Notes under the pieces: model-generated
Databases searched by the model: none
Seen by the model: only the letters and a program-made list of their open reading frames with translations
Told to the model about the DNA's origin: nothing
Shown: piece by piece, positions 1 to 6,186 of the stretch
Position numbering within the stretch: position 1 is the stretch's first letter
Layout of the letters: the number at the start of each line of letters is the position of its first letter
Program-made: the position numbers and the translations under genes
NCBI GenBank assembly: GCA_903861055.1
Contig: CAIOSU010000379.1
Coordinates: forward strand, 1 to 10,462
Direction: 5' to 3'
Length of the DNA stretch: 10,462 bases
From: an uncultured bacterium
GTDB lineage: Bacteria > Bacteroidota > Bacteroidia > Chitinophagales > CAIOSU01

Positions 1-1
1 A

Positions 2-1126
2 CAACCAGCGGCGGCTTTAGCACTCGTTTTAGGATACTTTTCATTAGCGACATACAATTATTTTATCCTTACTTATTGTGTGGCACTTACTTGGCCAATT
101 ATACTGCTGCTAGTGCTCATTTTGAAGCACCAAGCGCTAGCAACAAATTTTACTTTGCGTTGGTTGACCATTTGCGTTTGCACCTTTTGCTTAGCCTTTT
201 CAAGTCCTATTGTTACAATAGTGGTAATGCTGTTTTTTGCTTGGTTACTTGCCAAACATTGGCATGAACACGCTAGCCGATTACAGATTCTAACCGCATT
301 ATCTCTATTTTTTTTCTTCGTAATTACAAAACACGCCGAGCCAAATGCCTACGATGTTGATCGGGCAACCACCTTGAATTATCAAAGTTTGTTTAATCTC
401 AATTGGCCGTACTTTAAAACTTGGTGTGCAGAGTTAAAAATGCTTTATCCCTTGGGTTTGCTGCTTCTTTTGTTCGGATTCTTTATTTCGGTAGGTAAGA
501 TATTGGGTAATAAAAAGTGGGCAGGTGTTATGCTCCTCGGAGGTTTTGCTTATTTATTAACAGTATTCATGCTCTACGGAATTTTTGCCAAATCCCCTTA
601 TGATGAGTTGCCAGGCAAAGCCTTTGCACCCATGTTTTTGGTTTGTAGCTATCTGATTTCAAGGTATTTAATAGATACAAAGACCGCTTGGCAGCCCCTG
701 CTAAAAATTGCGGCTACAATTGTTATCATTATACTACTAACAATGAAGTATCAGATAATTGTAAACAAATACTCCGTTTTTCCGAAGAAGAAAATTGCTT
801 TGTGTAAAGAACTGATAAGCACAGCACCCAATGGCGGCGGGAGACACTTCATTAGGGAAGAAAACTACCGGGACATGCCAATTATGGCTAGCATAAATGC
901 AGCGGAGATAATTATTTTCTCGGCATTAATGGACAACAAACCATTCACATCACATATTGTAGTGGCCGATAGCTCAGAACTGGCAGACCTGATGATGATA
1001 GACAACGATGAATTGTTCCACATGAAAGGCAGCTTTTTCAAGGTGCACCCCAACAACCGCATTTTCCACTTCAAGACCGATACCACTTGGGCCGAATTCA
1101 AACCCATATTGACTGTTGAATATTGA
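2..1126 (+). CDS. Multi-pass membrane protein, 5' end missing
   Basis: The frame is open from the left edge, so the true start lies outside the window; a GTG at position 80 is in frame but sits inside a hydrophobic stretch and is probably internal. About 374 residues are visible. The first two thirds contain roughly eight or nine hydrophobic segments with short loops, for example around the ILLLVLIL and PLGLLLLLFGFFISVG stretches. The last 90 or so residues, beginning near the CKELISTAPNGGG stretch, are soluble and end in EY. The shape, a polytopic body with a terminal soluble domain, is seen in GT-C type glycosyltransferases and other envelope enzymes, but I see no diagnostic motif and do not recognise the family. 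The gene reads visibly richer in A and T than its neighbours. It converges on the TPR-like gene with a 69-bp gap in which I see no convincing terminator hairpin. Confidence 0.8.
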   Translation, partial: QPAAALALVLGYFSLATYNYFILTYCVALTWPIILLLVLILKHQALATNFTLRWLTICVCTFCLAFSSPIVTIVVMLFFAWLLAKHWHEHASRLQILTALSLFFFFVITKHAEPNAYDVDRATTLNYQSLFNLNWPYFKTWCAELKMLYPLGLLLLLFGFFISVGKILGNKKWAGVMLLGGFAYLLTVFMLYGIFAKSPYDELPGKAFAPMFLVCSYLISRYLIDTKTAWQPLLKIAATIVIIILLTMKYQIIVNKYSVFPKKKIALCKELISTAPNGGGRHFIREENYRDMPIMASINAAEIIIFSALMDNKPFTSHIVVADSSELADLMMIDNDELFHMKGSFFKVHPNNRIFHFKTDTTWAEFKPILTVEY

Positions 1127-1195
1127 ATTGCAAATGGCGCTATGGTAGGAGAATTAAATGGAGGTAAACCCAATTTACACGCAAACCATCACTCT

Positions 1196-2509
1196 CTAAA
1201 TTGCTCTTAAGGCCTGTATCTTGGCATTGTACAAGTCTGTATTCTCCGGATAACGGAGTTTTAAAACTTGGTAAGCCTCAATTGCTTTGCCCGTTTTCTT
1301 CTGAATCTCGTATATGCGGGCAAGGGTTTCGGTTACTAGGTCATCATCCATACTAAGGCTTTTCTTAGCTTGCTCGTCCATGCGCCGATTGGCCTCCTCA
1401 TCGGGCTCCATTAACTCCTCGCGGGTTGGTACTGCTTTCGGAGCTGGATCTTCGGTGGGCATGTTTATCGACTCTTGAACCAAGGTAGCCTCGTAGGTTC
1501 CGGCACCAAACAATGCATCCAGCGCAGCCTTTTCTTTTAAGTCATGTGCATCCATGGGCACAGGTGCTACCAACGGCAACTCGTGGCGCTTAATACGTTG
1601 CAACCAACCAGTAAAACTATCTTTCGTGGTTTCTAGTTTCGAAGGACGCTCTGTGTTTCCAACTTCAAAAGGGTTCAATTTGTCATTTCCAAGCGACTCA
1701 ATTATTACAGGTAATTCCTCAATAGCAATAACCTCGGTTTCTACTTGAGGTTTCGTTTCAGGTGTTTCGTTCCCTGCCACTTGTTCAATGCTGGCAGCGT
1801 TTTCTTCTTCAACAGCTACTTCACTTATCGGTACTTCGCCTATACCGATTTCTAAAGGTTCCTTTTCCGGCTGGGCTTCTTTCAACCCTTCCAAATGAGC
1901 CACAGGAATAATGGGAGGGATAAAACCTATACCACTTAGCTGCTCTATCAGAATGACCTCAACCGTATCGGATTGATGTATTTCGGGGCTTTCCGCTTGC
2001 AAAGTTACTGGCCCCTCAACTGCTTCCAACGATTCAACAATAATAGGAGCAACGGTCTCCTCAACCGTTGCATTTGTATCGACATACTCCTCTTGTCCCA
2101 TGATATTTTCGGGCTCGCTTACTGCACTAGGTGTTCGCGTATCAAGGTTTGTATCCTCTATGTCAAAAACTTCCTCAACAACTTCCGCTTCGTCAGCAGG
2201 AGCGGTTTCTACCACCACAACGTTTGTTGCTATTTCGCTGGCTTGCGATACAAATTGTGTGTTTTTTTGCGATGTTTCCCGAAGCTGCACTAAACGGTAG
2301 AGAGATCGCCTATCGGGTGCATATATGGCAGCTTTGGCAAGCTGGTCATCGTATGCAGGGTGGTCGTTTAACTGGTATTGCTTGAGTAGCAGCATTTGCA
2401 AACTTGCCGAAAACGGATACTGTGCCACCAATTCACGGAGGGCATCAGCGGGTAGTTGGGCTACCAGCAGCGGCGATTTAAGCAGTTCCGCAAATTGTTG
2501 GGTGTCCAT
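1196..2509 (-). CDS. Acidic TPR-like protein of the lptE operon
   Basis: This 437-residue protein has three parts. Residues 1-75 form a helical domain containing LVAQYPFSASLQMLLLKQY and a YAPDRRSLYRLVQ segment, which I recognise as the conserved head of a Bacteroidetes family encoded next to lptE. Residues 90-290 are a low-complexity, Glu/Val/Pro-rich, strongly acidic linker, probably disordered. Residues 295-437 carry a short FTGWLQRIK motif and then a TPR-like helix pair (LVTETLARIYEIQKKTGKAI, then EAYQVLKLRYPE). There is no signal peptide or membrane segment, so it is likely cytoplasmic. Its ATG overlaps the lptE stop codon by one base (TAATG), which indicates translational coupling. TPR modules usually bind proteins; the partner is unknown. 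Related operons often continue with secG, but here the next gene is convergent and unrelated. Confidence 0.85.
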   Translation of the reverse strand: MDTQQFAELLKSPLLVAQLPADALRELVAQYPFSASLQMLLLKQYQLNDHPAYDDQLAKAAIYAPDRRSLYRLVQLRETSQKNTQFVSQASEIATNVVVVETAPADEAEVVEEVFDIEDTNLDTRTPSAVSEPENIMGQEEYVDTNATVEETVAPIIVESLEAVEGPVTLQAESPEIHQSDTVEVILIEQLSGIGFIPPIIPVAHLEGLKEAQPEKEPLEIGIGEVPISEVAVEEENAASIEQVAGNETPETKPQVETEVIAIEELPVIIESLGNDKLNPFEVGNTERPSKLETTKDSFTGWLQRIKRHELPLVAPVPMDAHDLKEKAALDALFGAGTYEATLVQESINMPTEDPAPKAVPTREELMEPDEEANRRMDEQAKKSLSMDDDLVTETLARIYEIQKKTGKAIEAYQVLKLRYPENTDLYNAKIQALRAI

Positions 2510-3060
2510 TACCAGTTTACAAGGGCTTTGTTATAAATGTCTTCCACCAACTGAAAATAAATATCTTCTAATAGTTGAGCCTCTACATCCAATAAATTTT
2601 GAGTGCTACTGTAGTCTGCAAAGCGGCTAAAGCTTTGGCTCCATTGGTCTCCAGGCTTAGTATTATTCACAAAATCAATCTTCACGGTAAGCGTCAATCT
2701 ACTAAGAGCTGTAGTTTGATTGGCTGCAGCGGCAGTACCCAAAACGGTATAGCCCGATATTGAACCCTTAAACTCAATATCACCGTCCACCTCACTGTCA
2801 ATGGGTAACATACGCAAATTACTTTGGGTAATAAAACGGTTGCGCAATGCATCGGTCATACCTTGATTTAACTGTGTGTTGCCATTTGACGACTGGTTGG
2901 TAAAATTGAACACCTTCACCGTCTGTATTTCTGGCGGTATCCGCCCCTCTTTGAAAGAATAACAGGATGTGAAGAAGAGCACCAAAAATGTACAAAATAC
3001 AAAGTACAATGTACGATGTGCTTTTGTGCTAAGTGGTAATATGTTTTTGTTTAATTCCAT
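2509..3060 (-). CDS. lptE: LPS-assembly lipoprotein LptE
   Basis: LptE is an outer-membrane lipoprotein that plugs the LptD barrel and helps insert lipopolysaccharide into the outer leaflet. The protein is 183 residues from the ATG at 3060. It has a charged start, a hydrophobic stretch and a lipobox ending in FTSC, with Cys33 as the predicted lipidated residue. It continues with SFKEGRIPPEIQTVKVFNF and an NQGMTDALRNRF segment typical of the Bacteroidetes LptE family. The same frame is open to an ATG at 3159, but residues added there would be translated from an intergenic word array, so I chose 3060. An AAAAGG lies about 9 bases upstream of that ATG, and a GGAGA directly abuts it. The hydrophobic core of the signal peptide is itself encoded by a heptamer array (2986-3020). 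It is third in the miaB operon and its stop overlaps the next start. Confidence 0.88.
   Translation of the reverse strand: MELNKNILPLSTKAHRTLYFVFCTFLVLFFTSCYSFKEGRIPPEIQTVKVFNFTNQSSNGNTQLNQGMTDALRNRFITQSNLRMLPIDSEVDGDIEFKGSISGYTVLGTAAAANQTTALSRLTLTVKIDFVNNTKPGDQWSQSFSRFADYSSTQNLLDVEAQLLEDIYFQLVEDIYNKALVNW
2986..3020 (-). repeat. Heptamer word array YACNTYG inside lptE
   Basis: Read on the minus strand from 3020 to 2986, this is five consecutive 7-bp words matching YACNTYG with few deviations: CACATCG, TACATTG, TACTTTG, then TATTTTG and TACATTT. It lies entirely within the lptE coding sequence and encodes residues of the signal-peptide hydrophobic region. The same words fill the gap upstream of lptE and the miaB-rsmE gap. 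Confidence 0.8.
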
Positions 3061-3091
3061 TCTCCAAAACCTTTTACATTCTTTTCCTTTC

Positions 3092-3145
3092 CTCATTGTA
3101 CTTTGTACATCCTTTTTCACTTTGCACCTCGTACATTGCACATCC
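3092..3145 (+). repeat. Heptamer word array YACNTYG, lptE leader
   Basis: The plus strand shows seven 7-bp words of the YACNTYG family, interrupted once by a 5-bp T run at 3113-3117. Words include TACTTTG (3099-3105), TACATCC (3106-3112), CACTTTG (3118-3124), CACCTCG (3125-3131) and TACATTG (3132-3138). The array sits between the stop of the sigma-54 regulator and the lptE start, and stops four bases short of that stop codon. It is inverted relative to the array inside lptE, with a 14-bp perfect inverted repeat (3094-3107 against 2998-3011). Confidence 0.8.
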
Positions 3146-3148
3146 AAA

Positions 3149-4396
3149 CTATTCCACAATCTTGTACTCTTTTATCTTTCGATAAAGGGTTCGTTCCGAA
3201 ATGCCCAAGTCAAGCGCTGCATCCTTGCGGCGGCCTTTATGTTTTTTTAGGGCCGACTGTATCATTTCTTTCTCTTTATCGGCCAACGATAAAGAGGTCT
3301 CCTCAGCAACGGCAGCGTGGCGTGCGTAAGCAGGTGGCTGGTCAATAACGATGTTTCTGGCAGCTGGCGTATCATCGTCGGTGTCATAATCATTAAGGTG
3401 AGCCAACATGGTTTCGTCAATATGCGACTTTGGAGGTTTTACGTTCGAAAAATCGGTCTGCTGGTTTCCCACCACGTCAAATATAAACTTCTTTAGGTCA
3501 TTCAGGTCCTTCTTCATATCAAAGAAGAGCTTGTAAAGCAGTTCACGTTCTGAAAAATCATTGCCTTCGCCTTTGCCCTTTCCGTCTTGCAAAACCGCCG
3601 GCAGGCCGCTGCGGTGTTGGGTCGGCAAAAAGTGTTTTAACTCAGCACCCGTAACTAACTTATCGCTAGCCAATGCCGAAATTTGCTCGGCTATGTTCTT
3701 CAGCTCCCTAATGTTGCCCGGCCAATCGTAAGTAGTAAGCAATTGCTGTGCAGCTTCGTCCAATTGAATGGCCGGACTGCGATGCTTTTCTGCAAAATCA
3801 ATAGCAAACTTGCGAAACAACAGGTAAATATCTTCCCTACGCTCTCTTAATGGCGATACCTTAATAGGCACCGTACTCAATCGGTAGTAAAGGTCTTCCC
3901 TAAACTTACCCCGCTTTATTAGCGACATTAAATCGACATTGGTGGCTGCTACTACCCTCACATCGGTTTTCATTACTTTGCTAGAGCCCACGCGGATAAA
4001 CTCTCCTGTCTCTAGCACTCGCAGCAAACGTGCTTGGGTACCTAAGGGCATTTCGCCAATCTCATCCAAGAATATGGTACCACCCTGAACATGCTCAAAG
4101 TATCCTTTTCGGGCATCGGTAGCACCCGTAAAGGAGCCCTTCTCGTGGCCAAATAGCTCCGAATCGATGGTACCCTCAGGTATAGCGCCGCAGTTAACGG
4201 CAATAAAAGGGTTGTGCTTACGAGCGCTTATGTTATGGATAATTTTCGAGAAAATCTCCTTACCCACACCGCTTTCGCCGGTAATCAATACAGTAAGGTC
4301 AGTAGGCGCTACACGAACGGCCACACTCAATGCGTAGTTCAGCTCCGGCGAGTTGCCGATAATTCCGAAACGCTGTTTTATGCTAGTTAAATCCAA
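3149..4396 (-). CDS. Sigma-54-dependent AAA+ transcription activator
   Basis: This is a bacterial enhancer-binding protein that uses ATP hydrolysis to remodel RNA polymerase bound to sigma-54. The 415-residue protein has a short N-terminus with no receiver or other sensor domain. The AAA+ core shows Walker A GESGVGKE (residues 40-47), the sigma-54 contact loop as GSFTGA (87-92, where the common form is GAFTGA), Walker B IFLDEIGE (108-115) and FREDLYYRL (165-173). A linker of roughly 110 residues follows, with a charged, probably coiled-coil part near 285-310. A Fis-type helix-turn-helix (about 385-415, ending SERTLYRKIKEYKIVE) closes it. The start codon is TTG: no ATG or GTG is available in frame before Walker A, and homologues that I recall begin at this point with ATG. 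The N-terminus sits directly against an AT-rich word array. It is second in the miaB operon; its targets are unknown. Confidence 0.88.
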   Translation of the reverse strand: MDLTSIKQRFGIIGNSPELNYALSVAVRVAPTDLTVLITGESGVGKEIFSKIIHNISARKHNPFIAVNCGAIPEGTIDSELFGHEKGSFTGATDARKGYFEHVQGGTIFLDEIGEMPLGTQARLLRVLETGEFIRVGSSKVMKTDVRVVAATNVDLMSLIKRGKFREDLYYRLSTVPIKVSPLRERREDIYLLFRKFAIDFAEKHRSPAIQLDEAAQQLLTTYDWPGNIRELKNIAEQISALASDKLVTGAELKHFLPTQHRSGLPAVLQDGKGKGEGNDFSERELLYKLFFDMKKDLNDLKKFIFDVVGNQQTDFSNVKPPKSHIDETMLAHLNDYDTDDDTPAARNIVIDQPPAYARHAAVAEETSLSLADKEKEMIQSALKKHKGRRKDAALDLGISERTLYRKIKEYKIVE

Positions 4397-4436
4397 TTTT
4401 GCAATTTGAAAATTTGCTAATTTGAAAATTTGAAAA
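4397..4436 (-). repeat. Octamer word array TTTTCAAA before the TTG start
   Basis: Five 8-bp words in perfect register fill this stretch. On the plus strand they are TTTTGCAA, then TTTGAAAA (4405-4412), TTTGCTAA (4413-4420), TTTGAAAA (4421-4428) and TTTGAAAA (4429-4436). The array ends at the first base upstream of the TTG start codon of the sigma-54 regulator and replaces any recognisable Shine-Dalgarno sequence there. Confidence 0.75.
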
Positions 4437-4441
4437 TGCCC

Positions 4442-4469
4442 AATTTTGAATTTTCAATTTTCAATTCAA
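4442..4469 (+). repeat. Heptamer word array AATTTTC over the miaB stop
   Basis: Four 7-bp words are in register: AATTTTG (4442-4448), AATTTTC (4449-4455), AATTTTC (4456-4462) and a diverged AATTCAA (4463-4469). The last word contains the miaB stop codon (4466-4468). With the neighbouring octamer array at 4397-4436, it means the miaB to sigma-54 regulator gap is almost entirely built of AATT-centred words. Confidence 0.7.
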
Positions 4470-5932
4470 ACTATTACTCCTAACAGAGTACCAGAAGTAC
4501 ATGCCGTAACTTTTACCTGCACATAATCTCCTGGTTTTACGCCTTCCACTTTCGGGAAAACCAACATTTTGTTTTGGCTGTTGCGACCACACAATTGCTC
4601 GTCCGAGCGTTTCGATGGACCTTCCACCAATACCTCGAATACCTTGCCCAAATCTTTCTGGTTGCTTACTTCGCACAAGCCGCGCTGCAACTCAATCATT
4701 TTGGCTAATCGACGTTTTTTATCCTCAAACGGCACATCATCTTCAAACTTCTTGGCAGCGGGTGTAGCAGGCCTTTCGTTATAGAAATACATAAAGGCAT
4801 AATCGAACTGGGCCCACTCCATTAGTCGCAAACTATCCTCAAACTCTTCCTCCGTTTCACTACAAAAGCCCACAATCATGTCCGTTGATAGTGCCACATC
4901 GGGCATTATCTCGCGTATGCGGGTTATCCAGTGTTTATACTGCTCTACGTTGTGGCCACGGTTCATTTTCTCCAGCACCCGGCTATTGCCGCTCTGCACG
5001 GGCAAATGTATATAGTTGCAAATGTTGGGGTACTTGGCCATGGTTTGCACCACCTCCTCGGTCATGTCGCGGGGGTTGCTGGTGCTAAACCGCACCCGCA
5101 ACAGCGGACTCACCTCAGCAACCATCGCCATCAATTGGGCAAACCCAATGGCATTGGCTTGCACTTCTTCCGGCTCTTTATCAAAATCCTTTTTAGGACC
5201 ACCGCCGTACCACAGGTAACTATCCACGTTTTGTCCCAACAGCGTTACCTCACGAAAACCCCTTGAAACCAAATCGTTCACCTCATTCAGTATCGATTGC
5301 GGGTCGCGGCTGCGCTCGCGGCCACGCGTAAACGGCACCACGCAAAAAGTACACATATTGTCGCAACCACGGGTTATACTCACAAACGCCGAAACGCCAT
5401 TACTATCTAACCGCACGGGACTAATGTCGGCATAGGTTTCTTCGCGGCTCAATAGCACGTTCACGGCCTTTTGGCCCGTGTCGGCAGTAGCAACCAAGTT
5501 CGGCAGCTCGCGGTAGGCATCGGGGCCCACCACTATATCTACCAAGCGCTCTTCCTCTAATAGTTTCGATTTCAATCGCTCGGCCATGCAGCCCATTACG
5601 CCAATCAAGGCATCAGGTTTGCTCTTTTTCACAAAGCCCAGCTCGTTCAGGCGCTTACGCACCCGTTGCTCGGCATTGTCGCGTATGGCACAGGTGTTTA
5701 TCAATATCAAATCGGCCTCCAAATACTGCTTCGTGGCCCTAAAACCCTTCTCGGTTAGAATGGATGCCACCACCTCGCTATCGCTAAAGTTCATGGCGCA
5801 GCCATAGCTCTCCATATAAAATCGCTTGGTACCTGGCGCAATCACCTCCGACACCAACGGCGCATACGCCTCGCCCTGCCGCTCTTCTCCCAGTAATTGT
5901 TTGGCTGGTCCTTCTAAATGCAAATCAGACAT
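4466..5932 (-). CDS. miaB: tRNA methylthiotransferase MiaB
   Basis: MiaB is a cytoplasmic radical-SAM enzyme with two iron-sulfur clusters. It adds a methylthio group to i6A37 of tRNAs reading UNN codons, giving ms2i6A37. From the ATG at 5932 the protein has 488 residues, close to the usual length of about 450-480. The N-terminal UPF0004 domain carries its three cluster cysteines: Cys45 in ESYGCAMN, Cys81 in INTCAIRDNAEQR and Cys115 in GVMGC. The radical-SAM motif CDNMCTFC supplies Cys190, Cys194 and Cys197, followed by PFTRGRERSRDP. A C-terminal TRAM RNA-binding domain occupies about 425-488. The frame extends to an ATG at 6082, but the extra residues would be translated from an intergenic octamer array. 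The start at 5932 has a strong GGAGG just upstream and directly precedes the conserved region. It heads the four-gene minus-strand operon. Confidence 0.96.
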   Translation of the reverse strand: MSDLHLEGPAKQLLGEERQGEAYAPLVSEVIAPGTKRFYMESYGCAMNFSDSEVVASILTEKGFRATKQYLEADLILINTCAIRDNAEQRVRKRLNELGFVKKSKPDALIGVMGCMAERLKSKLLEEERLVDIVVGPDAYRELPNLVATADTGQKAVNVLLSREETYADISPVRLDSNGVSAFVSITRGCDNMCTFCVVPFTRGRERSRDPQSILNEVNDLVSRGFREVTLLGQNVDSYLWYGGGPKKDFDKEPEEVQANAIGFAQLMAMVAEVSPLLRVRFSTSNPRDMTEEVVQTMAKYPNICNYIHLPVQSGNSRVLEKMNRGHNVEQYKHWITRIREIMPDVALSTDMIVGFCSETEEEFEDSLRLMEWAQFDYAFMYFYNERPATPAAKKFEDDVPFEDKKRRLAKMIELQRGLCEVSNQKDLGKVFEVLVEGPSKRSDEQLCGRNSQNKMLVFPKVEGVKPGDYVQVKVTACTSGTLLGVIV

Positions 5933-5935
5933 TTT

Positions 5936-5940
5936 CCTCC
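5936..5940 (-). promoter_or_regulatory. Ribosome binding site of miaB
   Basis: GGAGG lies three bases before the ATG at 5932 and decides between this start and the longer frame beginning at 6082. It is the clearest Shine-Dalgarno sequence in the window. Confidence 0.8.
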
Positions 5941-5953
5941 AAATATTGAAGGG

Positions 5954-5961
5954 CAAATATA
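5954..5961 (-). promoter_or_regulatory. Candidate -7 box, miaB operon promoter
   Basis: On the minus strand this reads TATATTTG, an exact match to the Bacteroidetes -7 element TAnnTTTG. Transcription would then start near 5950 and give a short leader of about 16-18 bases that contains the GGAGG. I see no good TTTG -33 box at the expected distance, so this is a motif-based prediction only. Confidence 0.5.
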
Positions 5962-5992
5962 ACGAAATTGTGACAGAATGGCAGGGATTTTT

Positions 5993-6040
5993 TAATGTGC
6001 TGATGTGGGGATGTGCTAATGTGCTAATGGGATGTTGTGT
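5993..6040 (+). repeat. Octamer word array TRATGTGC, miaB-rsmE gap
   Basis: Six 8-bp words are in continuous register. The first four are TAATGTGC (5993-6000), TGATGTGG (6001-6008), GGATGTGC (6009-6016) and TAATGTGC (6017-6024), followed by two more diverged words. The inverse orientation of the same word family appears at 6077-6116, giving a 13-bp perfect inverted repeat (5994-6006 against 6095-6107). Confidence 0.8.
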
Positions 6041-6076
6041 TGCTTCCGCCTTCCAATTACTTCTAAGTTTCATTTC

Positions 6077-6116
6077 GCGCATTTGTACATCGGTACATCA
6101 GCACATTGGTACATCG
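6077..6116 (-). repeat. Inverted octamer word array YRATGTRC
   Basis: On the plus strand, five 8-bp words match GYRCATYR: GCGCATTT (6077-6084), GTACATCG (6085-6092), GTACATCA (6093-6100), GCACATTG (6101-6108) and GTACATCG (6109-6116). The reverse complement is the TRATGTGC family of 5993-6040, with GTAC alternating with GCAC. It therefore links the TRATGTGC octamers to the GTACATC heptamers at 6134-6168. Confidence 0.8.
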
Positions 6117-6133
6117 ACAAATCATCCCTATCC

Positions 6134-6168
6134 TTACATCGTACTTTGTACATCGTACCTCGTACATT
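6134..6168 (+). repeat. Heptamer word array GTACNTY upstream of rsmE
   Basis: Five 7-bp words are in exact register: TTACATC (6134-6140), GTACTTT (6141-6147), GTACATC (6148-6154), GTACCTC (6155-6161) and GTACATT (6162-6168). The order of the last four is the same as in the lptE leader array (3098-3137), apart from extra words there. It ends six bases before the putative rsmE -7 box. Confidence 0.8.
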
Positions 6169-6174
6169 ATTCCC

Positions 6175-6182
6175 TAACTTTG
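6175..6182 (+). promoter_or_regulatory. Candidate -7 box of rsmE, leaderless start
   Basis: TAACTTTG matches the Bacteroidetes -7 element TAnnTTTG exactly. Only four bases separate it from the GTG start codon at 6187, so transcription would begin at or within a few bases of the start codon. No Shine-Dalgarno sequence is present, and the TAA of the box closes the reading frame upstream, which rules out an earlier start. A TTTG lies at 6145-6148, but the spacing to this box is longer than usual for a -33 element. Confidence 0.55.
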
Positions 6183-6186
6183 CACT

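Noticed and set aside
81..96. Sigma-54-like promoter TGGCAC-N5-TGGCC
   Set aside because: The GG and GC are correctly spaced, but the -12 half is poor and the site lies inside an open membrane-protein frame with no gene start after it.
1127..1195. Terminator between convergent genes
   Set aside because: I found no stem of useful length followed by a T run on either strand.
1158..1199. Short 13-codon frame with an AGGAG upstream, in the gap before the TPR-like gene
   Set aside because: It is too short, has no recognisable features, and runs into the end of the convergent gene. Chance is more likely.
3061..3159. Longer lptE reading frame starting at ATG 3159
   Set aside because: It would overlap the regulator gene, translate the heptamer array, and put a highly charged stretch before the lipoprotein signal peptide. 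The ATG at 3060 gives a normal lipobox distance.
5933..6082. Longer miaB reading frame starting at ATG 6082
   Set aside because: The added 50 residues are translated from the TRATGTGC array and gap DNA, have no counterpart in the family, and the start at 5932 has a strong GGAGG and its own candidate promoter downstream of 6082.
5993..6168. CRISPR array
   Set aside because: Units are only 7-8 bp, directly adjacent without spacers, degenerate and partly inverted, and no cas genes are present.
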